Source: Paralithodes platypus
Lineage: Eukaryota > Arthropoda > Malacostraca > Decapoda > Lithodidae
Direction of reading: 5' to 3'
Length of the DNA: 64,000 bases
NCBI GenBank assembly: GCA_032716605.1
Contig: CM064480.1
Span: 45,221,400-45,285,399 of the forward strand
The position numbers were made by a program, and so were the translations under genes. This document shows, piece after piece, positions 45,704 through 57,592 of the stretch (position 1 is the first letter of the stretch; each line of letters begins with the position of its first letter). Under the pieces are notes generated by a model. It saw only the letters and a program-made list of their open reading frames with translations. It was not told the origin of the DNA and made no database searches.

Positions 45704-46206
45704 GGGTTGAAATAGGGGAGCTATCCCCTCGCCTAAGGCGGCTTTCTAGGGCCTTTCCTAGCTGATGCTGAGAGGATTGGGTTCTAGTCATGTGGTGATG
45801 GGCTGGTCTATCAGAGTGAGAACTGAGCGATCTCTGCCATACCCATAGCTTACTCTGACTGTTCCTTTTACTTATATATTTTCTAGATCTCAAGTGACGG
45901 CGTCTCTAACGTGGATTGACCTCCCAATCTACCATGATTGGAAGCCAAAGCGTCACATTCTTCCTTTGCCCCTCAACTTTCTCTTCATAATTGCTGAGGG
46001 GCACAGGGCCCTGGGTGGGGCTTTGGTTTCCCGGGCGTTTCCGCACCCTCCTTAGCTCCCCGCCATGGAGTGGCTTCGGTCACCCAGGCTTTATTGTGGT
46101 CGGCAGGGAGGGTTCTTTGGGGGCGCTCGATTATGGCCTTGGCCTTATTCGGGGCCTTGGGGCTGTTCGGCCAGGCAGCTTGAGGAACAACAACAACAAC
46201 AACAAC
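45704..46206 (+). mobile_element. SINE-like retroposon with (AAC)n tail, inside element E RT
   Basis: An 11-bp target duplication AACCATTAAAG flanks it (45693-45703, 46207-46217). The 503-bp insert starts GGGTTGAAATAGGGGAG and ends in (AAC)n. It is non-coding; I do not see clear tRNA or 5S promoter boxes, so its class is open. The interrupted RT codons resume directly after the second duplication. Confidence 0.85.
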
Positions 46207-46217
46207 AACCATTAAAG

Positions 46218-49200
46218 ACGCTACGCCCTTACCCCGAATAGACGATTCCCTTGACTCCCTATACGGATCCAAATGGTTCACTACCCTCGACTTGCAAGCA
46301 GGGTATTGGCAAGTGCCTATCAAGACCAAAAGAAAACAGCATTTTCCACTAGTGGTGGCCATCACTATGAATTTAACGTCCTACCTTTTGGCCTCTGTAA
46401 CGGACCCGCCACTTTCTCCCGTTTGATGGAAACGGTATTACATGGCCTAACCTGGGAAACCTGCCTAGCCTATCTGGACGATATTATTGTGTACTCTCCA
46501 ACCTGGGAAGAACACCTCCTCAGGTTGAGACAAGTCCTGCAAAGAATCCGAGCCGCCGGGTTGAAATTAAAACCCTCAAAGTGCGTGATTGCCCGGAATA
46601 AGGTAGATTTTCTCGGACACGTGATATCTGAACATGGTATTGCGCCAGATCCAAAGAAACTTCAAGCCATACAAAACCAAACCCCACCCACCACGGTTAA
46701 AGGAATACGTTCGTTTCTAGGTTTAGCCACATACTACAGACGTTTCGTCCCCCACTTTGCCACCATAGCCAGACCCCTCCACCAACTTACCCACAAAGAC
46801 ACCCCGTTCGCCTGGACACCTGAAATAGACCTCGCGTTTAACACTTTGAAGCAAAAGCTAATCCAAGCCCCTATTGTCGTTTTCCCTGACTACCAGAAAC
46901 CTTTCCGTCTTTATACCGACGTATCTCTGTACGCCATAGGTGCAGTATTAGCTCAATTCAGAGATGGAAAGGAACATGTGATAGCATATGCCCGCTCCAC
47001 ACTCACCCCACCCCAACAGAATTACGCAGCCACCAAGAGAGAGTGCTTAGGGATCATTTGGGCACTCAGCCACTTCCGGTCATTTGTGTTGGGCGCAAAA
47101 CTCAAAATAATTACCGACCATCAATCTTTACAATGGCTGCGTAGGTGCGAAACCAACTCGGCCATTTTGGTACGTTGGAGAGAGACACTAGAGGACTACG
47201 TCTTTACCATACAATATCGTCCCGGCAAACTCCATACTAATGCAGACGCCCTGTCACGTTTGCCAGTACCAAAAGACCCCCCCACCAACCTAGCCGCCTT
47301 ACAGAACACTCAATTGGTATCTACCCCCCCACCCCCGACAGAATGCCCCCCAGCCCCCTCCCTAATTCAATCTTGGGAAGCACGAATCAGACCCCCCTGG
47401 ATACCGTTAAATGTCTTCAGGAAACTGACTCGCTGGGGAGATCAACTTGCCACAGACACTGGTCACATAATCTTGGACCCCACCATAGCCCACGACTACA
47501 TGATTGCCATCCACGAGGGAAACGGCATACACCTTGGACAAAAGAAAATGTTAAAGATCTTTACAGACCAATACTGGACCCCCAACCCCTCCAAAATTGC
47601 ACAACGAGTGACAGAATCCTGCAAACCGTGTTTATTGGGAAAGGATAGATCACGCACCCCAGGCCCAGCTGGTACCATTTCTGCCAACAAACCGTTCCAA
47701 GTCCTATCCCTCGACATCATGGGCCCGTTCCCTTCTTACGCTGGCAACCGCTATATCGTCACATTTGTAGACGTATATTCAAAAATTTTAATAGCCTGTC
47801 CAGTTAAAGACCACACAGCCACCACAGTCGCCACACTGCTTGCCACAGAAGTGTTCCCTATATTCGGCCTTCCCCTTGCTCTTCTATCGGACAATGCCCC
47901 CGAGTTTAGTGGACACGTTTGGCAACAATTCACCCAACAATGCGGTATTAAGATTAAACACTCATCCCCGTACTGGCCTCAAGGAAATGCTATCTGCGAA
48001 CGCAGCCATCGCACCATCAACAACCAGTTACGTACAAGAATGATTGCTCTTAACACCTCAGACTGGCCATCACAACTAAAGATGATACAGTGGGGTATGA
48101 ACACCTGTCCTCGGGAAGACGGTATTTCCCCTCATGAACGTGTTTACGGTGTACCCCCCCTGTTACTGCCATTCCACCACCACGCTCACCTTCCCTCCAC
48201 CACCTCCACAATTGACCCATTGCAACATCTGCAAAACACCCTCCATACCGCCCAGATCTGTCAAGACACCAAAACTGATAACATCGATGACAAAAACCCT
48301 TTCGCCATCCATGACACCGTAATGGTAGCCAACCTCCCTATCACCAACAAGTTAGGCCCTCGCTATGTCGGGCCCTACACCGTCATACAAGTCCCAAATG
48401 CCTTTCAAGTCACCATCGACTATCACGGCGTGACTCGCACGCTCCGAACTAGATTCGTCCGAGCGTTTAAACCTCTAAAGCCACAAGACATTACCCCACC
48501 CCACACGTCCGACCCTAAATTAAACACCCCTACTCACCCTCTCACTCAGGCTACGTATATTCCCATACAAACCACTAAGGACCTAAGCCCTCCAGCACCG
48601 AACCGACGAATCTTTTCTCAACATACCCCCCAAACTAACCTCCACAAACCCCAAGCCCCCACTATCACACCCTCTTCCACCATGACACCTTCCTTCACTT
48701 CTGATAGTCAAGTTCCTCCCCAACTTATCCAAGTACGAAAACCTCCACCCACAACCCCGACCACAACAGAAAACCTCCCGTCTAGCCCTGACATACCTCC
48801 ACCAGGCACCACAGTGAGAAAACCACCACCCCCACCCCAAACCAAGTACATACCCAACCGCACCACACAATCTACCTCAGTAACCTCACGCTACAACTTA
48901 CGCCCACGACAAAAATCTTTTAAAACCTCCAGAAAACACACCCTACTAACCAAATTCCGTAGGTCTGCCAGACCACTACCCTCCCCCTCCTCCTCCTCCT
49001 CCTCCTCCTCTTCTTCTTCTTCGTCGAATTCTCCCCCACAAAGGGAAAGAAGACGAATAATCACCAGCAAATCACCAACCTCATCAAACAACACCCCACA
49101 CACCCCCCTCCCCCCACCCCTCCAACTTAATTCTCCCCCCCTTCCCCACCCTTCTAGCCCCCCCCCGCATCCGCCCCTTTCCCCTCCACGATCCCCACCA

Positions 49201-49290
49201 CCCCACCCACACACCGACCAACCTCCTTATCTCATCGAACCCCCAACCAACCAACCCCTAAGAAATACCCCCCCACAAAGTCACCCCTGA
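46218..49290 (+). pseudogene. pol: element E RT (C-terminal), RNase H, integrase and proline-rich tail
   Basis: After DATPLPRIDDSLDSLYG a one-base slip near 46316 shifts the frame. From 46273 a 1005-codon frame runs: LPFGLCNGPATFS and YLDDIIVYS (RT); YTDVSLYAIGAVLAQ, ECLGIIWAL and ITDHQSLQWL (RNase H); and the integrase zinc region with CKPC. The DDE core shows SLDIMGPFP, LLSDNAPEFSG and PQGNAICERSH. KLGPRYVGPYTVIQ forms the integrase tail. The last ~250 residues are Pro/Thr/Ser-rich with SRYNLRPRQKS and a Ser run encoded by (TCC)n at 48985-49024. The integrase-last order contrasts with elements A and B. Confidence 0.9.
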
Positions 49291-49374
49291 GAAAACCCCC
49301 ACATGTCATTTACCTATAAAACGTGCTTCCCCTCAATATAAAACATCGTCGAGCGGCTCAAGTCCCACGACAAA

Positions 49375-49990
49375 CATCTACCTTCCCACCAGGACCGCCA
49401 GAGGTAGAATAATCAACAGACCCATCAGATTTAAAGACAGCGATACAAAAATAACACCCCGTTCTGACACTAAGGACCCAAGCCACACAACACACACACC
49501 CCCTCCTTCCCACACACCTCCTTCACCCACCTTACCTAAACCGATCTTGCGCATTGCCTCACTATATATTCCCAACCTACAACACCGCCCAAGAAAACCA
49601 AATAAAACCCAGACTCACATTCCCCCTTCATCCCCAGCTCTGTTGTCACGCGTGAATCCCCTTTCGGTTAGTAACCCATTCACCACCCTAAACAGACTTC
49701 CTGTCAATCCCACACACCTCACTCCGACCCCCACGGGGGAAAGCTACAAACCATTCATACGAAAGGTTAAAGTAAAAACCCCCACTGGACACTTGGCCCG
49801 TGTACCACACCCACACCAAGCCCGGGCAGCCGCCCGCCACAACACAGAGGACACATTCTTACAGGTATACATTGACCTGCAAAAGAAACCTGACCGTCGC
49901 TCTCGTGTTTGGTGGAACTTTCTAAATACCCTGAAAATGACCCACCATCACTATGCTTCTTTTAACTTCACCCTTGAGGCTCGAGGATGA
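49375..49990 (+). CDS. element E extra open frame after pol, function unknown
   Basis: An open frame (no ATG before 49547) with YLPTRTARGRIINRPIRF, then Pro-rich sequence and a basic end including KPFIRKVKVKTPTGHLARV and SRVWWNFLNTLKM, finishing at TAG/TGA near 49990 just before the polypurine tract. It sits where an env gene would be but has no signal peptide, membrane segment or cysteine pattern. Its RTARGR and the YNLRPR near the pol end suggest it is a detached extension of the pol tail. Confidence 0.5.
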
Positions 49991-49998
49991 GCCTATAA

Positions 49999-50013
49999 TG
50001 AAGGAGAGGGAAG
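49999..50013 (+). other. element E polypurine tract
   Basis: GAAGGAGAGGGAAG directly before the 3' LTR start TAAAATGCC at 50014. Confidence 0.75.
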
Positions 50014-53000
50014 TAAAATGCCCCAGAACAAGAAGCCCACCACAGAAGCCACGAGCGAACACCACACAGAAACACCCGGAAGAAAGGTCCACAGAACGAA
50101 AGGACCAGCTGACTGATCCAGCCATTTCAGACAGGCCCAAGCCCGCAGGGCTAAACAGCTCCAGGCCGCACCCATTTACCTTTTCTAAACTGACCATTTT
50201 CCACACCTCACGTACACTAACCCCCTCGTGTCCTACACTCCTAACTACAAAGATGATGAACAGGAATATACATTCATATTAAAAACACCCATGCCCTGTC
50301 CCGACGTTGAGCCAATGCCAACACATCAGACAGCCATAATTATATTTATGTATGTTCTTACATCCGAGAAGTAGATGTTATATATCTTAGAAGTTAAAAC
50401 ACCCCCGCCTGTCCCTAGACCTTGTATATCATTTCCCATGACGAGTATAGATATATGTAACCCGTGCTCAGTCGCCCCCTTGCATTGTTCCTCTAGTAAC
50501 TAAGTGTCTCTATGCAATCCTTAGTTTAAGTATTAATATTAACATTCCCTAACATCTTGTCTTGCCAGACTAAGCTTCTGAAGACCCATCACCCCATAAA
50601 TCTATGTATTCAATCCTTAGGTTAAGTATTTTTATCCGCCATTGTGTTCACCTTTTTCCATTTACTGTTCCACAATTGTCATACATCTTCCCCTTGCCTC
50701 CTTCGTATCCACAGTCCACACTACGCCAATTTACTTCGTGTCATACACCTCTTACCCCAACCAGAGATTGTATAAGATAACCTGGTTCCCAGTATCTGTC
50801 AATAGTACCCCGAAACAATAACTAAGTACCCCTACGAACTGCCGCTGTTGTTGGTATATTTATATCTCATAGAAAACGCAGTTCCCAGGGCCAACTAATA
50901 GTATCCATAACCCCTCGGACTGATCACATTACTCTATCTTTTCCTGACTCATATACCACCCCATAGTTGCATTCCCCGGTAGCATTTGGCTAACGTATTC
51001 TACTGCCTTTTTCAAACTTCCATATCAACTGCAGCCTAATGCCACCCCCACGCCCAGAGACCTTAGGGTCAAATTCCCCTATAGCCCCCCTGCACTCCCC
51101 CCCTCTCATTATAACACCCCGCACTTCTCTACTCTTGTCCGACCTAGCCTCTCTCTCATACCTCTTGAAGATCCTTGAATTGTCCGTTGCTAATGCTCTC
51201 CAACCTTTTATATAATTATATACTCCTATCCAGCCTACCTTCACTTAGTAGGCCAGAACAACATTAGAACTTTACTAGCCCCTTGCATGCCATCTATTCT
51301 CTTGCAACCCATTCACAACCCTGCACCCAATGGTCGTCGGTGCGAGGCTAGCCGCCTCGCCAGTAACTAACTTCTATTGCCATACTTCCAGATAAATGTG
51401 GCAGAGTTAGCAACCCAGTCTCCACCATATCCAGCAAACCCTACAATTAACAACCAGCCGAGTAAAACCAGCTAGCCAAGGCACCTTCGGTTTTGGTATT
51501 AAGGACACCGACATCTGTCTCATACACAGAGGGTTATTACGAACACTGGTGATATGGCAAGCCCCTAGCCACAGCCGCCGGACGACTATCACAGAGAGAG
51601 GGCGCCCAGCTCCCCCTTTTTGCCCACCCGAGGAGGGAGACCCCCGCCCCCGCGGAGGTATACCTGGCCCCTGTTTTGACTTCCGAGTCATTGCCAGGTA
51701 GCACAGAAATTCTTCCTATCAATGAACTAACCATGCATGACTAACACCTTTACTAACCTCTATTTACTCACAATAAACCATTTACCTTTCTTGCATGCTC
51801 TGATCACTAAATTAGCATCTCAGCTATACCATAGAATGAAGATTGCACACTCTTAGAGAGACGCTCCTATCACAGCTGTCCCCATCCTCCTCGCAAAGTA
51901 GATCCAGTCTCCCTCCCCTAAATACTTCCAGTATAGCCAAAATAGTACCTCTTACTAAGGCTCAGTTATATGAAAATATACAGGCTTCCTATAGCCCTGT
52001 GCCACAACAGTAAATACCATCTTACCTAGTCCCCATATCTATTGAGAGCTCAAATAAGTCCATAAGACTCGAGATCCCTACTGTCTACAGGGTCCAGAAC
52101 CGAGCCTATAAATCTAGCTCCCGCCCCCAGTCAAATCAGTTGAAAGCTAGACACCAACCAGTGGTCACTACCCTGCAGTTTACCTCTAGCTCTGCCCTCG
52201 TGTTGTTCCGGAGTGAGATTCCAGATCCGGCAGACTCCGTGGCAGAGAAGACTGATAGAAGCATCTGTCCATGTACAAGTCCTAACGTGCAGCTTATAAC
52301 CTTCACACAAATTCGTGGGTATATAAGTGTGTAGCCAACAACGATCGTCAAGAGATCCGACTTGAGAACTTCCTACATTTTGGACCATCTGGACGGCCGA
52401 GGAACCAGTCGTTAGCCCCCAACATCACCGGAAGCAAGATAACCAGGACCAGATCTACCAATACTATTCAAGATTCATGTTGCTAGTACTAAGTGTTATA
52501 GACTAGCTTGATACTCACTTATTAACTTTCTATAAAGTGGCTAAAACCTTGCCCAGTGTAATTCATATTTAACCATTCCATTTGGGATGTACGAAGCGAT
52601 CAGTGCTCTTTAATTAACAGGCGACCTTGACTCTCGTAATTACCTTATTCAGATATTAAAACTCTAGTGATATCTAACGTTCGCCCACTGATTTGTGTTC
52701 TACGTATTTCTGCCATAAGAATATATAACTTAGATCAGTACCCCCATGAGGTTACTAGAGATTCCGTGTTCTACAATATACGCGTGTCTAACCCTAACTG
52801 TGAGCTGCTACTTGGGCACGCGACCAGCCAGCAAGAGGTCAAATCATTGACATTGAATTATACGAATATATTGAGGTCTTCCAGTAAAATAAAAACTTGC
52901 TAATTAAACCCGTGATCAGAAGAATATACCTGAACGTTGGAAGTGGGAGACTAGGCTCCATCCAGATCCGCTAATGCTAGCAGTTCCCTTCTATTATTTG

Positions 53001-53195
53001 TTTTGTGCGAGAATTACTATCTTTCTATACTCTTTATTTATTTACGTCAATAAACGTGAACTTGTGTCGTGTTACCGTGTGTTTATTTTGTGTTCTCTAT
53101 TCCTCATACCTTGTATTGTGCATGCAGCCTTATATACCCAGTCATTCAGAACTCACATTACCCAAGTTAAACCTGTAGAAAAACAGGGCATAACA
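50014..53195 (+). repeat. element E 3' LTR
   Basis: 3182 bp, colinear with 39505-42410 except for an additional ~276 bp at 50243-50515. The shared ends are TAAAATGCCCC and GGGCATAACA. It is followed by the target duplication ATTAC. Confidence 0.87.
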
Positions 53196-53353
53196 ATTAC
53201 AATAATATGATGCAGTGTAGATATTGTTTGAGTTATAGGTTATTTGTTAACAAATTACGGACGTGCACTTAACTAAAACACATAATTGGAAGTAATGTAT
53301 GAACAGTTACAACAGAAACAATGTAACCTTGTGTCACCATTATAACTAATGAA

Positions 53354-53602
53354 GCGGCTCGCTTGGTGTAGTGACTAGCGTCTCGGACTTCCACCCAGAA
53401 GGCCCGGGTTCGCGCCCACGCTCGGCGCATTAAAGATTTTTCACAAGCACTGAGTCGTTACCATCCCTCATGAGCAAAGGGATGGGGTAGTAGTACAGGA
53501 CCCCAATGGAAATACGCCTAATCGGCCTTATTGAGCTATCCTTAGCTAGCTTAGCATGCGCTAGCTTTAAGAACTATTATTATTATTATTATTATTATTA
53601 AT
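53354..53602 (+). repeat. tRNA-derived SINE (second type), copy 3
   Basis: Same head, body and (ATT)n tail as 38816-39063, with only isolated differences. It lies about 150 bases outside the 3' LTR of element E. Confidence 0.9.
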
Positions 53603-54060
53603 GGCGTGAGTGAAAACAAATGTGTGTGTGAAATGGTAGTAAATGAAGGCATATAAAGATGACAAAGATTCTCATTGTCAATTTATTATAAGTATTTGTG
53701 TCTGTAACTATCATAATAATACATGTGATAGCTTGTCTTGCATCATTTAAGCTACTTCAATTGTGATTAATATAGATATAGAAATATTTCTATAATTTAA
53801 TCACTGTTAACAAATTAAAGTTTATCCTACATCCCAAAGGTTCTTTTTATGGTGTATAAAATCGTCGAAGAAGGGCCACAATAAACTGTCAAAATGCGTC
53901 ATAATTCTCAAGGGGTAAATGGTGTTGCAAGGTAAACCAAAGAGTATCCTCCTCCTGTCGGAGGTAATATTCAAACTCGAAACAGTTTAGCTCTGTATTG
54001 AACACTTAATACCTCTACCACACATTTACACATTTAAATAGGCAGTCACAGCATATGTTC
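53603..54060. other. non-coding stretch
   Basis: AT-rich, no gene or recognised repeat. Confidence 0.5.
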
Positions 54061-54215
54061 CCTTGTTTGTGTTTACTGTATGATATCTACGTTATGTATG
54101 TGTTCTATGTGATATTTTATAGCTCTTAAGGTTTGGATATAACTTATCACATTAGCATTAATAAATTACTAAGACTTATCTAGTTTAATGAACAAATATA
54201 GAATAATAAAGATAA
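54061..54215 (+). repeat. local repeat, copy 1, with an inverted partner
   Basis: Matches 54478-54508 plus 54896-55031 (shared words CTGTATGATAT, CTTAAGGTTTGGATAT-like, ATATAGAATAATAAAGATAA). A reverse-complement piece (GATATCCAAACCTTAAGAGC) is at 54251-54270, so 54122-54270 can form a large hairpin. Confidence 0.6.
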
Positions 54216-54508
54216 GTTTAATGAATTCAAATAATGTGATAATCTGGCGTGATATCCAAACCTTAAGAGCAAAGAACTATTACAGAAAACACATAAATAA
54301 CGCAGATATAATACCGGAAACACAAGCAAGATATGAAATGCCATCCCTGCCTATCTTATTATTATTGTGAATAATAAGTGACGCAGGGCCTGTGATTGGG
54401 TCTAAGACACGTGGGCCAAGTCAGTCAATATTCATCTCTTGCTTACCGTACTTTTTGGGATTTGTCATTTCTTTATTTCCCTTGTGTATACTGTATGATA
54501 TATATGTG

Positions 54509-54895
54509 ATCTATCTATCTATCTATCTATCTATCTATATGCTCAGGCCCAATCCCCATTTTGGGGGTAGCCGACTCAAGACAGAGCAAGAACAGGGAAA
54601 ATACGGTGGTGGGCTGACCCTTTGTCAGAGTAAGGGTTGGTGTTCTCTACTTCCCATAGCCCCTTCTATCTTTTTCTCCTTCTGCATCTCTAATTTTTTC
54701 AAATGGCGTAGGGATGCGGCGACCCCAACGCCCGCCACTTTCTGGTGCAGGTAGCCTCCTCTGTGGTGGAGGGGTGAGAAATTTCCACCACCGCTTTTCT
54801 CCGGCGAGACGTAGAAGTCTGCTAAAGGGGATCGGGGGTGGGGGGCCTGGTATCCTTCTCCCCTTAAATAAATCTACCAAAAAAACGAGACAGAG
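54509..54895 (-). repeat. SINE-like repeat G, complete copy
   Basis: 387 bp between copies of ATATATGTG (54500-54508, 54896-54904), a 9-bp target duplication. In minus sense it ends GGGGATTGGGCCTGAGCATA followed by (TAGA)n. Just before, CCCCCAAAATGGGG can form a hairpin like the one at the end of LINE I. It encodes nothing I can support. A second, partial copy opens the window. Confidence 0.75.
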
Positions 54896-55031
54896 ATATA
54901 TGTGCTAAATGTGTATTAATGTAATATATCATGACTCTTAAAATTTGGATATCACTGTAGATAGTTAAGTAATCATTAACATTATTAAAGCGTGTCTAGT
55001 ATAATGAATGAATATAGAATAATAAAGATAA
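54896..55031 (+). repeat. local repeat, copy 2 (right part)
   Basis: Continues the copy begun at 54478 after the G insertion. It aligns to 54105-54215 with moderate divergence. Confidence 0.55.
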
Positions 55032-55110
55032 TAATACAGGCATTATCAGCTCTGCGACTCTTCTGGGCCAGTGAGCTACGGTATTGATAAAATGGGAAAT
55101 CATGAACGTC

Positions 55111-55234
55111 GATCTATCTATATATTGCCTGACGCCGTGATCCCCGAAGGGGTGGCCACGAACGAACCGCCCCATGCACCTCTGTCCCCAGTCAGTCAAC
55201 GCCCCTCCCCCCAACCAGCACCGCCTTCGTTCAT
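55111..55234 (-). repeat. 3' fragment of a LINE I family member
   Basis: Matches 25591-25715 almost base for base (GCCTGACGCCG(T/C)GATCCCC, CCCCAGTCAGTC), including the (TAGA)n tail. Only ~120 bases remain, so it is a severely 5'-truncated copy. It abuts LINE F. Confidence 0.85.
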
Positions 55235-55299
55235 AATGTACAACACAGCAGCGTCTCATCATATGCAGACGACACAAAACTAAGTCTAGGAATAACCAC
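55235..55299 (+). pseudogene. LINE F reverse transcriptase, 5' piece
   Basis: Encodes SSVSSYADDTKLSLGITT, containing the RT catalytic YADD. The frame continues exactly at 63284 (IEDKEILQADMN) once element B and one CCAC copy are set aside. The left edge at 55235 is a truncation. Confidence 0.8.
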
Positions 55300-57116
55300 T
55301 GTTACGACTGAGGTTTAAATATATCAGGGTTCTTATTCATTGGACTAGTAATGGCATAAATGCTACAACGGAAAGTGCTAGATCCAACCTCTGATGTATA
55401 TTCCCAGTGAACAAAGAACACAAATACTCTCCAGAGTTCTATATGCAATAATAGGTTATCAAACTCTCAATAAATGTGCGTCTACTCTAGGCTTAATGTT
55501 AGGTAAAAACAGCCTATTACTACCTATAACCGAAGGTGCTTGGTTATGGTATGCAAAGTAAGGTGATAAGGGAAGTTACAGCTTACGTTACTTTAATCAA
55601 TAAATGTCAGGCACTCCTGCATGAAAGAAAGTGCACTAAAGTCCTTCAACACCAACAAGGAATCTTCTTAAAATGTTAGATGCTATCAAGATGCTCGAAT
55701 CGGAAATGGAACCCAAAAAGGCAGGCAGCGGAACAATGCTCGTGCAGGCTATGCACACAAAAAGGCAGGAGATATAATGCAATCGGAGCCAAGAATATCC
55801 TAAACGCTACAACAATAATAATAATCGCCACGACAATGCAGTATTCCTATCAACAAAAAGAGCCTAAGTCGTTTGTGTCTCAATACATCAAACTAGGCTG
55901 CGAAATGCTTGTGTATTCATAAACGGGTATGCATAAAAAGAGTAATTGGTTTAATATACTTAATGTCTACTATGACTGATAAAGTCTAGCTAGAGTCAAT
56001 GATACGAGATACTTGTGCGCATGGCATGCCGCATAGCCTAGTGCAAATCTCAAGTCTGTGCGTCAAATATTACGTTATAGGGTAGGGTAGCTCTCTTGAG
56101 AAACCTTAATACCGAAATATTAAGCGTTCTCCTGGCGTACCTCAAAGACAAACAACCGAGCTTAGAACAGTGCAGAATGGTATAGGCAAAAAGCCCTCAT
56201 TCGTGCATGCTCTACTCTCAATGGCACACAGACTAGAATTTACCCAATCAACTCCAGTTCTCAGGTATGTCGTGCAGCTTTTAACTAAAGCCAGCACTCA
56301 TCGGAAACAATACCTTATAGTATCAGACTCCTAGTCTAGCATTATCTAATCTAGCAGAACACTAATAATTATAGGAAGCGGTACTGAACAATATGAATGC
56401 CAACCAATGCTTCGTGATCAACTTATCTTAACAACTAACATACATGGGTTATATCAGACCTTAACGCACAATACAACTGGCCAGCATGAAGCTGATTTTG
56501 CAGAGTTAACCAGAGGGGGTATAATATTAATAAAAGGTGGTGAAAGATATGGAAAATGAGAGAGATAGGCAGAGGAAAAGGTTCTCAGGTGCAGAGAGCG
56601 GGACAGATATCAAAGGGATAAGAGGGATGCATTCTAGAAACCAGATCTGAGGGAGAGAGTGGCCAGAGAGCAGTATATATACTAACACTAGTTCGAACCG
56701 CGTGGGAAAGCGGTAACAAGTCCTCTACCAATGCTAAAGAAGCTAGCTAAACATGACGTCACCAAGCATGGTAAAAAACTCCTTCAACGAATCCCCATGA
56801 GGCCAGCCAGCTATGACGTCATCGAGTATAGCAAAACACTGCGCGCCTCCCCACACTCTGTTCTACTCTCTCTCTCTCTCTCTCTCAACTCCTATCATTA
56901 CTACTTAATGATAAAACATATACTTTGCAATTAAATATATAAAGCCTTGACATGGGCGAAAACAAAGAGCCTTTCTGGACTGCCCATGACACGAGCTTTC
57001 ATATGAAATAAAGCACACAATAATTCATCAACTGTAGCCACATCCACTGCCCTGGCGATCCTAGCAAGTCACTGTAGGACAAGCCATGTGGTTCTAACGG
57101 AGTGGTTAACGTCACA
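55300..57116 (-). repeat. element B 3' LTR
   Basis: TGTTACGAC...CGTCACA, nearly identical to 61464-63279; differences include AATCGG/AGTCGG near 55785/61948. Contains the conserved hairpin at 56085-56142. Confidence 0.92.
56085..56142 (-). other. conserved two-stem hairpin in the LTR (copy B1)
   Basis: Outer stem GGGTA (56085-56089) with TACCT (56138-56142), one G-T pair; internal loop GCTCTCTT opposite CTGGCG (56132-56137), unchanged from A and C; apical stem GAGAAACCTTAATA (56098-56111) with TATTAAGCGTTCTC (56118-56131), mismatched at positions 6-7; loop CCGAAA. Confidence 0.7.
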
Positions 57117-57124
57117 CCCCCCCC
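57117..57124 (-). other. element B polypurine tract
   Basis: Eight G on the sense strand (after ATCTT) directly abut the 3' LTR. Confidence 0.7.
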
Positions 57125-57592
57125 AAGATTTTTTCTCAGAGGCCCAAAGCTCAAAAAAAATCTGATGGTTAGAACCCATGCTATATCTCTACTTCCCATC
57201 ACCCAGCGGCAGTAAAATATCTGGCACAGTTCTTCAACAAAACATTTTACAAAATGATAACCCTCCCCAACACAATAGGTTAAATCATATGTAGTTATGC
57301 TCCTCAAGAGTGAGCTTCTCTAGCCCAGCATTCTGAGTGGAGTGCAACTCAGAATTACTGCTATAACATACTGAAAAAATTCAACTATCAAAGAAAGAGT
57401 TTTTATTTTATGTTTATGTTTTTAATTTGTTTATTTCGGCTGCACTATAGGGGCAAGCCTAGTTTTTTTCTTCTATACCAAACGCTCGACTCCTGCTTTA
57501 CGACCCAATACGCTGGGCTACAACCGCGAGCCAACAAGCACCAAGCGCAAAATACTATTCAAACTAAAGCAGGAGGCTACCCGTGTGTCAAT
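57125..57592 (-). other. element B 3' untranslated interior
   Basis: Non-coding between the RNase H stop and the polypurine tract. Confidence 0.6.

Larger units (their letters stand above)
39505..53195 (+). mobile_element. element E: Ty3/Gypsy LTR retrotransposon with very long LTRs, interrupted by two SINEs
   Basis: Direct repeats at 39505-42410 and 50014-53195 bound Gag, protease, RT, RNase H and integrase in the usual Ty3/Gypsy order on the plus strand. A perfect 5-bp duplication ATTAC (39500-39504, 53196-53200) marks the insertion. The interior carries SINEs at 44996-45229 and 45704-46206, and the RT frame has at least one further frameshift near 46316. The element is dead but only recently so, because its LTRs are still very alike. 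Confidence 0.9.

Noticed and set aside
49375..49990. Envelope gene in element E
   Set aside because: No signal peptide, transmembrane segment or cysteine pattern.
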